A stretch of DNA of 64,000 nt from Xanthomonas maliensis (GTDB taxonomy: Bacteria; Pseudomonadota; Gammaproteobacteria; Xanthomonadales; Xanthomonadaceae): positions 1 to 64,000 of the forward strand of contig NZ_NSET01000059.1 of assembly GCF_009192945.1 (NCBI RefSeq), given 5' to 3'. The notes under the pieces were generated by a model. That model saw nothing but the letters and a program-made list of their open reading frames with translations. It was not told where the DNA came from and searched no databases. The position numbers were made by a program, and so were the translations under genes. Positions 7,488 to 15,771 of this stretch are shown one piece after another (the first letter of the stretch is position 1; every line of letters starts with the position of its first letter).

Positions 7488-9342
7488 CCGAACCGAGCTC
7501 TTCGATGCCGAGCAACTGCAGGAATGGTTCAAGCCGGATCTATCTACCGTTAAACCGGCGTTCGTCGACCGCTTCCAACGCCGCTGCGCCGCATTGACCG
7601 CAGTGCTCACCGGGGCAATGAGTTTGACCCGCGCCGCCGAGGCCAATGGGCTTTGCCGAAGCCGTCTCAAGCGCATGGCGAGGCTCGCCCCACAGCTCGC
7701 ACGCGACGGACACCCCTTCGGCTATCGCGTGTGCGTACCTTGGGGCACCTATGAGGGCAACGACGACAATGATGCCCCGCAGATGCCATCCATGGCGGAG
7801 CCACATGCAATGCGCAAAGTACTCCGTGCACAACCTACGATCGCGACCTGGATCGAGGGCTTCACCACGAAGCTTCCCCCCGGCCGCCCACCAAAGGCCT
7901 TTGAACGTTTGTTCACCAAGATCGTCGCCGAGCTCAAGCGCCTGGATCAGCACGCGTTCTATCCACTAAATCAACCTGACCAGGGCCGGCGGGCGCTGCT
8001 GCGGTACTTGCGCAAAGTGCGTATCGATGACATCGCGGTGCCAACGCTGGACGAGATGGGCCCCTCCCTCACAGTACTCGCGGATGCCTTTCGTGGACGG
8101 CCGTTTGATCGTTCCGAGTTCGATGCACACTCGGTCGACATTGAAGCCGAACTTGGCGTGGCGCTGCCCAATGGTGGCGTGGTCAAGCGCCGGATCACTA
8201 AGTTGTGGTTCCTGTGCGAGGTGGAAATCGAATCTCGGGCGATCTTGGCCTGGACCTTGCGGGTCGGCCGCGCCTACAACAATCTTGATGTGGCGAGCTG
8301 CGTTGCACGGGCACTGTACCCTTGGACGCGCCGTGAGCTGACGATCCCTGGTCTGGAGTATGCCCCCGGCGCCGGAATGCCAAGCGGACTGACCGGCGAT
8401 CGCGGTCGTCGACGCGTTCGTTGCATCGCTATGGACAATGCCAAGGCCCATCACTCGATTAGCTTCGAAGAGGCGATGGGACGTGCGCACGGCGCGATTC
8501 TTTACTTTGGGCGCGCCCACGAGCCGCGTTCGCGACCGGTAGTCGAACAACTGTTCTCGCGCCTGGAGCGTGGCGTACTCCGGGACTTGCCCGGCGGATT
8601 CGAGCCAGCCACCCGGTTGGGCGAGCGCAAGCTGCGAATCAGCAATTTCGCACCCGGCGATCTTCCAATCCAACTGCACCTGTTCGAAGAACTGCTCGAT
8701 GTCCTGGTGGCCAACTACAACGCGACTCCGCACCCGGCACTCGGTAGCTTGAGCCCGCTGCAGTTCCTGCAGATGCAGACGCCACGGGCATTCGCGCTGT
8801 CCGTGCCCGAGCCAGAGAAGGACGCCCGTGAGATGGGCAGCGTACTGGTGCCGTTGGTCGTGCACGGGAACCGCAAGACCGGAGAAATGCCGCATGTGAA
8901 CCATTTGTACGTGCGCTACCGCAGTTCCGAACTGGACCAGCGATGGGAGCTAGTCGGCAGAACCGTACTGGCACGCATTTGCCGCCATGACCTGCGCACG
9001 CTGCTACTGATGCGAAGCGCCACCGTGCCGCTCGGCTTCGTCCGCGCGATGCCCCCGTGGGACCGTGCACCCCACGACGAGACGACGCGTACCCTAGCCA
9101 TGCAGTGGACCAAACTGAAGGGTGGGCTCTCGTTTGTCGGGTGCGAGTGCGCCGTGGAGGCCTACACAGATCACCTGCGGAAGCTGGCGTCCAGCTCCCA
9201 GAAAGCGGTGGACCAACTGGCACGCATGCAGCAGGCGTCGGGCGCGAAACCGCCTCAACCGACACCGCTGCCGGCGGTCGATCTGACCGTACCCACTCCG
9301 CGGCGAGGCTGGGTCAGCTTCGACGGCTCGCGCGACCACTGA
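7477..9342 (+). CDS. tnsB: TnsB/TniA-type DDE transposase
   Basis: 621 residues, close to the usual size of TnsB/TniA. It binds the transposon ends and joins them to the target. The retroviral-integrase-type core is visible: first aspartate about D216 in FDAHSVDIEAEL, second about D320 in IAMDNAKAHHS, glutamate about E357 in RPVVEQLF, a D-to-E spacing of 36. The N-terminal 200 residues carry helix-turn-helix-like DNA-binding segments (SLTRAAEANGLCRSRLKRM). The C-terminal part includes the beta-barrel region and a tail (PTPRRGWVSFDGS) that normally contacts TnsC. The chosen ATG lies inside the end of tnsA, as expected for coupled translation. Confidence 0.88.
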   Translation: MRTDRTELFDAEQLQEWFKPDLSTVKPAFVDRFQRRCAALTAVLTGAMSLTRAAEANGLCRSRLKRMARLAPQLARDGHPFGYRVCVPWGTYEGNDDNDAPQMPSMAEPHAMRKVLRAQPTIATWIEGFTTKLPPGRPPKAFERLFTKIVAELKRLDQHAFYPLNQPDQGRRALLRYLRKVRIDDIAVPTLDEMGPSLTVLADAFRGRPFDRSEFDAHSVDIEAELGVALPNGGVVKRRITKLWFLCEVEIESRAILAWTLRVGRAYNNLDVASCVARALYPWTRRELTIPGLEYAPGAGMPSGLTGDRGRRRVRCIAMDNAKAHHSISFEEAMGRAHGAILYFGRAHEPRSRPVVEQLFSRLERGVLRDLPGGFEPATRLGERKLRISNFAPGDLPIQLHLFEELLDVLVANYNATPHPALGSLSPLQFLQMQTPRAFALSVPEPEKDAREMGSVLVPLVVHGNRKTGEMPHVNHLYVRYRSSELDQRWELVGRTVLARICRHDLRTLLLMRSATVPLGFVRAMPPWDRAPHDETTRTLAMQWTKLKGGLSFVGCECAVEAYTDHLRKLASSSQKAVDQLARMQQASGAKPPQPTPLPAVDLTVPTPRRGWVSFDGSRDH

Positions 9343-9388
9343 CGGCCACTCACTTCTGCTCTAACCAATCTTGCGTGCGGAGGCTCAC

Positions 9389-10372
9389 ATGTCTTCGGAA
9401 CAACACCCTATCTTCGTCCCGAACGGGTTTCATATCTCCACGCGGCCTATCGAGGCGTTCGCCAACTACGTGCTCAGCAACGTCGAACTGGACCACCATG
9501 GCGCCCCTGCCTACGGCGGTGGCGGTTTGGGCAAAACCAGCGCCCAGGAGTACCTCACTCAAAACGTGTCGCGATGGCTGGTGGATCGCGATAATAGGCC
9601 GATCGGCGTCGCCAGTCGTCTGATCATGCCCAGTGGGCAGCGACGCAGCGACGGCGCGTTCTATACCGCGCTCAACACTCGATTGAACCTGACAACTTCC
9701 GATCGTCTCACACCACAACGCGGCAAGGACCGGATCGTGAACTTCGTCAAGACACGATGCGGCCAAGCCGACCTGCCGTTGATGGTCATGTTCATCGACA
9801 ACGCTCAGCGCATTACGCGGGCTGAGTACGACTATCTCGCTGACATCGACGAGCAGGTGACGGATGCGAAGCTGCGCCTGTTCATCGTTTTCGTCCGCCA
9901 AAACGACGCCACAGGCGTTAACGCGCATGACGACTGGGCCGGCTATCCCTCTCACCTCTTGCGGCGCTGGTTCATGTCGACCCACGCCTTCCAACCCCTT
10001 ATAGGATTGGCGGAGATTGCGCACGCCCTGGATCGGTACGACCATTCTGCAACGTGGCCTACGCCGGACATGCCGTTTTCTCGATTCTTCGCCTCGGGCG
10101 CGTACGACAGTGGCTGGCGCCTAGCGGCGCAGGCGGGTCTGATTCTCGAGGGCGTGATCGCGTTACGAGCCGAAAACAGGTTGCCGACCAGTGATGCCTG
10201 GCCGATGGCCACATTTGCCCTTACCGTTCGCCATCTGCTCGCCAATGCCGCTGAGGAGCGAGGTTTCGACGAACTGACGCCAGCACACGTGCGCGCCGCC
10301 CTGCTTGCGAGCGGCTACCTGCGGCTGGAGTACGTTCGGGCCAACCTGATCTCAGGTGATGAGGCGGCGTAA
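9389..10372 (+). CDS. tnsC: TnsC/TniB-type AAA+ ATPase
   Basis: 327 residues. TnsC uses ATP to connect the target selector (TniQ/TnsD) with the transposase. Walker A is GGGGLGKTS (near residues 46-54) and Walker B is LMVMFIDNAQRI (near 131-142). The start ATG has gcggaggc upstream as ribosome binding site; a slightly longer reading from a TTG is possible. It lies 46 bases after tnsB and overlaps the next gene by 17 bases, so all four genes form one operon. Confidence 0.88.
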   Translation: MSSEQHPIFVPNGFHISTRPIEAFANYVLSNVELDHHGAPAYGGGGLGKTSAQEYLTQNVSRWLVDRDNRPIGVASRLIMPSGQRRSDGAFYTALNTRLNLTTSDRLTPQRGKDRIVNFVKTRCGQADLPLMVMFIDNAQRITRAEYDYLADIDEQVTDAKLRLFIVFVRQNDATGVNAHDDWAGYPSHLLRRWFMSTHAFQPLIGLAEIAHALDRYDHSATWPTPDMPFSRFFASGAYDSGWRLAAQAGLILEGVIALRAENRLPTSDAWPMATFALTVRHLLANAAEERGFDELTPAHVRAALLASGYLRLEYVRANLISGDEAA

Positions 10373-11834
10373 CATACGTGAAGCGGTACCCAGCAGCTGT
10401 GCGCCACTCGCGTTGTTCGGGGCCGACTTCGACATCTACCCGCATCTGTCCGGGTACGGGCTGCTGCTTCGCGTGTGCCGCCTGATGGCATTGGAGCCGC
10501 GCGAACTGGTTTCCTCTCTCGGCCTCCGGCTGAGGAAGGACATCAGCCTGTTGGTGCAGGTTCAACGTCCCGGCCGCGCACAGATGGCCCTGTGCACGGC
10601 CGCAGGCGTCGACCCGGCGTACGCCAGAACGCATTGGCTCCCTGAGAGTTGGTCGCCGATCCAGACCTCCGGCACCCTTGATCGACCGGCCCCGGTTCGA
10701 CAGTGCCCAGAGTGCGCGCAACATGGATACCACACGGCCGCGTTTCAGCTGCCATCAATCGTCGAGTGTCCTTGGCACGGTCAGCGATTGATCGAATCTT
10801 GCCCGCGCTGCCACCGTCCACTGTTTCCGCTGCTCGGCGGTCCCGAGCAAATGGGTGCCTGCCCTTGCGGCTTCGATCTGTTCGATGTCGATGTGGCATC
10901 GGCACAGATGCGGCGATTTCCGTCGCTGCACGCAGAGGGTTGGCTTCAAGCCTACTGGCTTTGGGCCCGGGACCAGCGCACCACTCGCTATCTGGTGGCT
11001 CCCGATCGCGATTCCCGATGGCGCGAGCACTACCGTCACCAGGCGGCGCTCCCGGACGCACTGCTGCCGGATGTCGCTGCTCTTGAGATTGAAGAGTTCA
11101 ATGCGGCGGGACTCGCCGAACTTGATAGGCGCCAGTGCTGGGCCTGGTGCCTGCTAGGCTCGGAACGTCCGATGACGTACGTTCCACTTCCTGCGCGTGT
11201 GCTTGCGATGCTAAGCGAAGTGAGCGAAGAGGTAGTTCGTGGACTTCCCGCGGACGTCCAAACCCCACTGGAGTTGGTCACCTTCCATGGCTTGGACGCG
11301 AAGGTGGCCTTGCGCGACAATGTCCACGCCCGTCCTGATTGTTTCATCGCGCCGCACAGCGCTGCTCGTGGCAATGAGATATGGTTGAACCTGTCGGCGA
11401 TCGAGCCTGAAATGCTACAACTGTGCGGCCGCCTCATCGACCGCGTGATCGCGGCCTGTGGCCTCGAGCTGGACGACCAAGCCAGATCACTGCAGGCGGC
11501 GCGCAGTCACGCTCTGGAACAGATTGCCGGGCGAGACTGCCTGTTGCGCGCACTCGAATGCCTGATCCGACGCGGCTACGCCCAAGGTCTGGATTTGGTG
11601 CTCCGCGGACATCTCCAAAGCGGTGTGAAGAGCAGCGTGAGCTGGTGGCTGCCATCGATCGAGGTTCTGGCTCGACCGGGACATCTCGACCAGATCCGAA
11701 TCACTTGGCTTCGGGTGCCAACACCCGAAAGATGTCGAATCGTGGACATTCCACTCACCATACCAACGGCCAAGACAGCGACCGTCCCTCCGTCGAGGCG
11801 GTCGCGCCCTGCCGCCTCGCGGCCACGCAGATAG
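10356..11834 (+). CDS. tniQ: TniQ/TnsD-type target selector
   Basis: 492 residues. TniQ/TnsD proteins choose the insertion site. The TniQ N-terminal domain shows the start FDIYPHLSGYGLLLRVCRLM, then the zinc-finger array CPEC (about 112-115), CPWH (about 132-135), CPRC (about 144-147) and a further C-x-C at about 164-166. The long C-terminal half is variable, as in TnsD proteins that read a specific chromosomal site. The last 40 residues are proline- and arginine-rich. No cas genes or repeat arrays accompany it, so protein-guided targeting is more likely than RNA guidance. Confidence 0.85.
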   Translation: MMRRRNIREAVPSSCAPLALFGADFDIYPHLSGYGLLLRVCRLMALEPRELVSSLGLRLRKDISLLVQVQRPGRAQMALCTAAGVDPAYARTHWLPESWSPIQTSGTLDRPAPVRQCPECAQHGYHTAAFQLPSIVECPWHGQRLIESCPRCHRPLFPLLGGPEQMGACPCGFDLFDVDVASAQMRRFPSLHAEGWLQAYWLWARDQRTTRYLVAPDRDSRWREHYRHQAALPDALLPDVAALEIEEFNAAGLAELDRRQCWAWCLLGSERPMTYVPLPARVLAMLSEVSEEVVRGLPADVQTPLELVTFHGLDAKVALRDNVHARPDCFIAPHSAARGNEIWLNLSAIEPEMLQLCGRLIDRVIAACGLELDDQARSLQAARSHALEQIAGRDCLLRALECLIRRGYAQGLDLVLRGHLQSGVKSSVSWWLPSIEVLARPGHLDQIRITWLRVPTPERCRIVDIPLTIPTAKTATVPPSRRSRPAASRPRR

Positions 11835-12056
11835 AACTGCGGGGCAGATTGCCGTCGCCAACGCAGACTCCGGGGCTATTTGTCGGCACCAGACTTAAGT
11901 TGGTGGTGTTTGAGCGAAGTTCGCCGCGAATGTGGCGACTTGTCTTCGACTCATCCTACTAAGGATTCGCCCCGTCGCCAGGAAAAATCCCAATTATTCA
12001 ATCAGTTAGATCTGTGGCGAATTCTTGTCGTCAATCAACACGATCTGCATCGGCGT
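11835..12056. other. Candidate transposon end with repeated motif
   Basis: No gene. Two copies of a motif are visible: TGTGGCGACTTGTC at 11931-11944 and TGTGGCGAATTCTTGTCG at 12013-12030. Eight bases later comes AATCAACA ending at 12040; read from outside this is TGTTGATT, the 8-base end type of many Tn7 relatives (TGTTGAT). A second ATCAACA ends at 12066. Repeated TnsB sites near such an end are the rule for this family. The matching end was not found between base 1 and tnsA. Confidence 0.5.
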
Positions 12057-12227
12057 GTGATCAACAACCATGTGGAACTGACGGGCCCATGGGCTGGCTG
12101 GCGGCTAGCTGGCCGCGACCTGGTGGCGCCAGTCGGCGAACGGATACCTGAGCGCAGGCTATGTGGCCTGCTATGGCGAGCGGATGCCAGTGACGTACCG
12201 GGCGCACTATCTCGGTGGACACTCTGA
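12057..12227 (+). pseudogene. DUF3653-like phage protein fragment
   Basis: A 56-codon stretch reading VELTGPWAGWRLAGRDLVAP followed by a short conserved-looking tail. This resembles small phage-associated DUF3653 proteins of Xanthomonas, which are longer. The 5' part is missing right at the candidate transposon end, and the 3' part is lost after LLWRADAS. It looks like a gene interrupted by the insertion. The family call is from memory of the motif. Confidence 0.4.
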
Positions 12228-12303
12228 GCCGCTTGCATGGGTGGCTTGTCAGCAGCTTTCTTCTTGAGGACAGCTTCTCGTTATCAGTAGACCAAGCGCA
12301 AAC

Positions 12304-12531
12304 CTAAGGGCCGTTGGAAAAACGATGGTTGCACGCTGTTTCCATTAATTCTCCACCAGGCGTTCCTTTCTGAATTTTGCTTTCGGAAACAAACGGCCAT
12401 ACTTCGCGTCGAACGAAAGAAGCATCCGACGAGGATCCCGCGAGGGCCTGGTTGTCTGCTGCAATAGCTCCGCCGGGCAGGTTTTCCACTTTTATCTGTC
12501 CAAGTACACGAAGCTGCGAGCACAACCCCAT
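12304..12531 (-). CDS. Small hypothetical protein coupled to the lipoprotein gene
   Basis: 75 residues starting three bases after the stop of the upstream lipoprotein gene on the same strand, which suggests a shared transcript. The sequence (VENLPGGAIAADNQALAGSS, then FVRREVWPFVSES) looks like protein but matches nothing known to me. An overlapping 83-residue frame is less protein-like. It could also be a displaced C-terminal piece of the lipoprotein. Confidence 0.35.
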   Translation of the reverse strand: MGLCSQLRVLGQIKVENLPGGAIAADNQALAGSSSDASFVRREVWPFVSESKIQKGTPGGELMETACNHRFSNGP

Positions 12532-12534
12532 CCA

Positions 12535-13110
12535 CTAAGCATCTGGCTCATCAGCTGCACGGCTATCTCCCGTCAGGTATCCAGCAAGGTGGAATGCTTC
12601 GTGTGACACGAGATCCACAATATTTCCAAGAGTTCTTTTATCGTCGGTAAATATAGGTGCAGCCAAGCTAAGAGTGGCGCCACTGACGCGAAATGATGAT
12701 TTACTATTTTTGAATCCAACTCCTGCTGGGAGCAGATACATGTGAATAGAGACGGGATGTTGCTTGTAGAGAGATAGCACCTCACGAAGAGCACCTTCAA
12801 TCGCAATGCAATAGCGCGCAGTGTCGGGCTTTGGCTCTTGCATGGATACTTTAATATTCAGGCCATCGGCAGTGCACTGAAATTCGCTTAGGGCCAGGGC
12901 GCCATTTGGGCGCCCCTCCCTATTCCTGCCGGGCAGGTACATATCCGTCTTGACATAAGTCAAAAGGCCCAATCGACTCACGGAAATGAGATTGAACCCC
13001 TCCACGCTGACGCCGTCGGGAATGTCTGGAAATGACCGGCAGCCGCCCAACACGATTACCAATCCAGCAAGCCAGAAATGACGTATCAATCGCGACCCCA
13101 TGAGCGACAT
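12535..13110 (-). CDS. Lipoprotein with HExxH zinc-protease motif
   Basis: 191 residues. The N-terminus is a lipoprotein signal (HFWLAGLVIVLGGC, cysteine near residue 23), so the mature protein should be lipid-anchored in the periplasm or outer membrane. Near the C-terminus VSHEAFHLAGY (about 167-177) contains HEAFH, the zinc-binding helix of gluzincin or metzincin peptidases. The protein ends only about 15 residues after it, so the third zinc ligand is not obvious and the domain may be truncated or minimal. The gene is AT-rich for this genome and follows a hypothetical gene with a 33-base gap. Confidence 0.6.
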   Translation of the reverse strand: MSLMGSRLIRHFWLAGLVIVLGGCRSFPDIPDGVSVEGFNLISVSRLGLLTYVKTDMYLPGRNREGRPNGALALSEFQCTADGLNIKVSMQEPKPDTARYCIAIEGALREVLSLYKQHPVSIHMYLLPAGVGFKNSKSSFRVSGATLSLAAPIFTDDKRTLGNIVDLVSHEAFHLAGYLTGDSRAADEPDA

Positions 13111-13143
13111 GACCGGAAAAAATCCCTTGGTAGTTTTATGGAA

Positions 13144-13743
13144 TCAATTGTTATTGCAAGGGGTTGGGGTAGGGACGCGCGGACAAGAAGTTCCATCGAA
13201 AGCAACCGAATACGTAGCCTGTGTGCTTCCCTCGTACTTCGATTGTCCGGCAATGACTTGCGGTCCAGCCGCATAATTGGAGCGAAAGCGAACAACATCA
13301 TAGGTGATTTTGTCCGCGCTACTTGAGTTGGCATAGGCCCAGTCATTGATGGCGTTAGGGTCTTGGGCCTTCAACAAGGTTCCAACTTTTACCCATGAAA
13401 ACACGCGACTCGCCTGCACGGCGCCTGTTGCTGAATTTGAAAGCGTAACGACAAAGTCACCTCGACTTGGATATGGAATCGTGGATCCTGAAGTGTCCAG
13501 CTCATAGCTCTGCGCATCTGCCACAATGTTCATGACATCCATCGCCATCGCCATCATTGGCCCACCACGCTCCCATGTTGCTTCTGCACCCACTTTACAT
13601 TCCCCGCCCCACCCGCACGATTTGAGCACTCCCCGTATACTCGAGCTTTTGTAAAGTTGACAGAGCATCCTGTTGAACCCACGGATACTGCAATCAGAAC
13701 AGGCATAAAGAAATATATTAAAAGTAATACCTTTCATAGCCAA
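13144..13743 (-). CDS. Hypothetical protein upstream of the HEAFH lipoprotein
   Basis: Up to 199 residues; the true start may be internal (the MMAMAMDV stretch near residue 63 begins the more regular part). The C-terminal half, from DFVVTLSNSATGAVQASRVF, is rich in beta-type and small residues, and the end CPRVPTPTPCNNN looks like an extracellular tail. Two cysteine-rich patches occur. No family is recognised. AT-rich and in the same direction as the lipoprotein gene, so probably co-transcribed. Confidence 0.45.
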   Translation of the reverse strand: MAMKGITFNIFLYACSDCSIRGFNRMLCQLYKSSSIRGVLKSCGWGGECKVGAEATWERGGPMMAMAMDVMNIVADAQSYELDTSGSTIPYPSRGDFVVTLSNSATGAVQASRVFSWVKVGTLLKAQDPNAINDWAYANSSSADKITYDVVRFRSNYAAGPQVIAGQSKYEGSTQATYSVAFDGTSCPRVPTPTPCNNN

Positions 13744-13977
13744 ATGTCCTTTTAAGCCATTGATATAAGCGGACTAAACCGCATGAAGACAATGACGTAG
13801 ATTTTAACTCCATACAGTGACGGGATCTGCATTTCCATCAATGCGAGAAAGCCATGCGCTCTCCGTACCGTCAGCCCGCTTGCAAAATCTCCACGCAATG
13901 TGACGCTTCAGGAGCGCTCTCAGCGACCTGGCCTGCGTCAGCATCCACATCTGCAAGCGTCAAAAGGAGACATGCGC
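13744..13977. other. AT-rich intergenic region, likely promoter of the minus-strand operon
   Basis: No gene supported. The stretch just upstream of the hypothetical gene (13744-13810) is AT-rich and is the natural place for its promoter. A plus-strand frame from 13900 runs antisense into the LRR-like gene and has poor protein character. Confidence 0.35.
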
Positions 13978-14003
13978 CCTACCCTCGATAAACATCCCTC
14001 ATC
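13978..14003 (+). repeat. Accessory direct repeat, copy S4
   Basis: Starts CCTACCCTCGATAAACATCC and ends CTCATC; 23 of 26 positions equal S1, almost 14 kb away. It lies to the right of the candidate transposon end, so the repeat family is not confined to the Tn7-like element. Confidence 0.6.
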
Positions 14004-14198
14004 CTCGGACTATTCGAGATTGTCGAGCGATATCTCGATTTTCAGAGGCGATTTGGCGAATTGTGCCAAGCGATCCGATACGACGTCGCCTCCATATCTC
14101 ACTGTACAAAGAGTTGCGGCAGGCACTGGCGTCCTACGTGCCATCCCAGGCACAACGAGCTTGCGTAAAGACCACAGTTCGCCCACTGTGCGGCGGAC

Positions 14199-15176
14199 CT
14201 ACTCCGCTTCCGCTGCAGCTTCTGCTGCGGCCTTCTTGAGATTCAACTTGGCCATCCGAGCCCTAACCCCACCTTCGCGATCACCAAGCCGTTCAAGGAT
14301 TTGGCGTTCGCTGAGCGTAAAGTGCTTCTTCTTTGTGAATGCTACGTGCGCCAGCGTCGGATGATCCACAAGCGGCGCCATGTTGCCATCGAGCACGTCC
14401 GTATCTAGGAAAACAAAGCTCTGCAAGGAGCACAAGCGGCTGACGAACCGTACGTGATCGAGAGGCGAGCATTTCATGTACCTCAGGTTGAGCAGGTGTT
14501 TACCCCTCACCAGATCCGCAAAACCACGGGTGATCTTGCAGTGCTCGAAACGCAGGTCACGAAGCTCGTTAAGGTCACCGATTGGGTCGATGTACTCAAG
14601 CTTCGGCGCGGAACTGACGAAGAGTTCGCGCAGACCTTGCATTGTTTCGAGCCCTTTCAGGCTCTGTAGCCGATTGGAATAGAGCGAGAGCTTCTCCAGC
14701 GCGGGCATGACGGACAATTCGGTGACGTCACCTGATGCTGATCTGAACCCGCCGAGTGCCAAACCCTTCAAGCGGTCGAGGCTTGCGTCGACGCGAAATT
14801 TCCTGGTCCATGGTTGGCCTAGTGATTCGAGCTTAGTGAAGGGCCTAATGTCGTCGATGGCGTTCGGCCCCGCGTTGGTGAAGAAATGCTTGAGCCACTC
14901 GGCGTTAGCTCGCAGGACAGACAAATCGACTTTGTCAAAAAGCATCAAATGGAGATCGGCTACAGGGAAGAAGGCCTCAATGAAATCGATGTTCTTGAGG
15001 CCAGGGTTCTCGTGATCCGAAATGCCGAGTTGCGTGTACCGCCCAGTTCGCCACAGCTCTACGCATTGGGGTACGTGCTCCGCGTCAACGTAGAGCGTGC
15101 GGCCTTGCAGTTCGAATTCGAACACTGAATCGACCACTCGCGCTCGTCCGGGCATGGCAGTTTGATTGCTTTTCAT
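14199..15176 (-). CDS. Leucine-rich-repeat-like protein
   Basis: About 325 residues from the ATG at 15176 (a longer reading to 15386 has a poor N-terminus). From about residue 120 the protein shows irregular repeats of the form L..L.L..N.L.SL.GLE (for example MPALEKLSLYSNRLQSLKGL) at about 22-25 residue spacing, then ELFVSSAPKLEYIDPIGDL. The C-terminus is alanine- and glutamate-rich. There is no signal peptide, so it is probably cytosolic. Such proteins usually bind other proteins. It is a lone gene between S4 and S5. Confidence 0.65.
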   Translation of the reverse strand: MKSNQTAMPGRARVVDSVFEFELQGRTLYVDAEHVPQCVELWRTGRYTQLGISDHENPGLKNIDFIEAFFPVADLHLMLFDKVDLSVLRANAEWLKHFFTNAGPNAIDDIRPFTKLESLGQPWTRKFRVDASLDRLKGLALGGFRSASGDVTELSVMPALEKLSLYSNRLQSLKGLETMQGLRELFVSSAPKLEYIDPIGDLNELRDLRFEHCKITRGFADLVRGKHLLNLRYMKCSPLDHVRFVSRLCSLQSFVFLDTDVLDGNMAPLVDHPTLAHVAFTKKKHFTLSERQILERLGDREGGVRARMAKLNLKKAAAEAAAEAE

Positions 15177-15373
15177 GGCGGCTAGTCTGCCACGACCCAC
15201 GACCCACGACTTACCGAATAGCGCGACCCACAGTCGGCGTTCGGCGACGCTATCCCGAAATGTCGGCCCAGAGGGGGTGGTCGCCCGCTTATCCATAGAG
15301 CGGTAATCCAGTAATTGAGGGTGAGCATGCTTGCTCGCCATCCAGACTCGAATAGAGCAGCGACTCTCAGCCT

Positions 15374-15595
15374 GTGAGTGCCACACTGGAGGCGCATCGC
15401 GGCTACCTGAAAGCGTTCGAATATCGCCTCAGGGTCATGATCATCACACACCCTGATCCTGACCAACTCGCACGCGCATGGGAGAAACTACTCCCCAGCA
15501 TCCTCGGAAACCATGCAGATGGGATCAGACCCGTGTTCATGGACGGCTTTAAACAGGCAATAGCATTTCTCACTGAGCAAATCGGAGACGTGTGA
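15374..15595 (+). CDS. Small hypothetical protein
   Basis: 73 residues from a GTG start, ending 22 bases before repeat S5. The sequence is protein-like and helical (YLKAFEYRLRVMIITHPDPD, then FKQAIAFLTEQIGDV). It is divergent from the LRR-like gene. It could be a small partner of that protein; nothing is recognised. Confidence 0.5.
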   Translation: MSATLEAHRGYLKAFEYRLRVMIITHPDPDQLARAWEKLLPSILGNHADGIRPVFMDGFKQAIAFLTEQIGDV

Positions 15596-15616
15596 GGACC
15601 CGGCCAAAGTTCGCAG

Positions 15617-15639
15617 CCTCGATAACGCTCCCTAATCCC
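15617..15639 (+). repeat. Accessory direct repeat, copy S5
   Basis: CCT followed by CGATAACGCTCCCTAATCCC, the latter identical in S2. The five C bases of the other copies are reduced here. It is the last copy to the right; the core-type genes begin about 130 bases further on. Confidence 0.65.
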
Positions 15640-15771
15640 AATCTTGTTGCCCGGGCCAGCCTATCCTTGAGAAATCCCCATGTACCGCCCTTCCGCCTTC
15701 GGCCAATAGCGAACACCGAGAGCGACAAACGACGAACATCGCCTATTGCGAGATAAATGGTAGCGTCCGCA

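Noticed and set aside
5764-12300. CRISPR-associated transposon
   Set aside because: No cas gene, no repeat-spacer array and no short TniQ are visible; the long TniQ/TnsD points to protein-guided targeting.
13900-14364. Plus-strand frame upstream of the LRR-like gene
   Set aside because: It overlaps the C-terminus of the LRR-like gene in antisense, crosses repeat S4 and is serine/arginine-rich.
181-15639. Integron cassette array explanation for the five repeats
   Set aside because: The motifs lack the RYYYAAC/GTTRRRY ends of attC sites, and no integron integrase is in the window.
181-15639. The five repeats as TnsB binding sites
   Set aside because: They are single copies spread over 15 kb, and two lie outside the candidate transposon end; TnsB sites cluster at ends.
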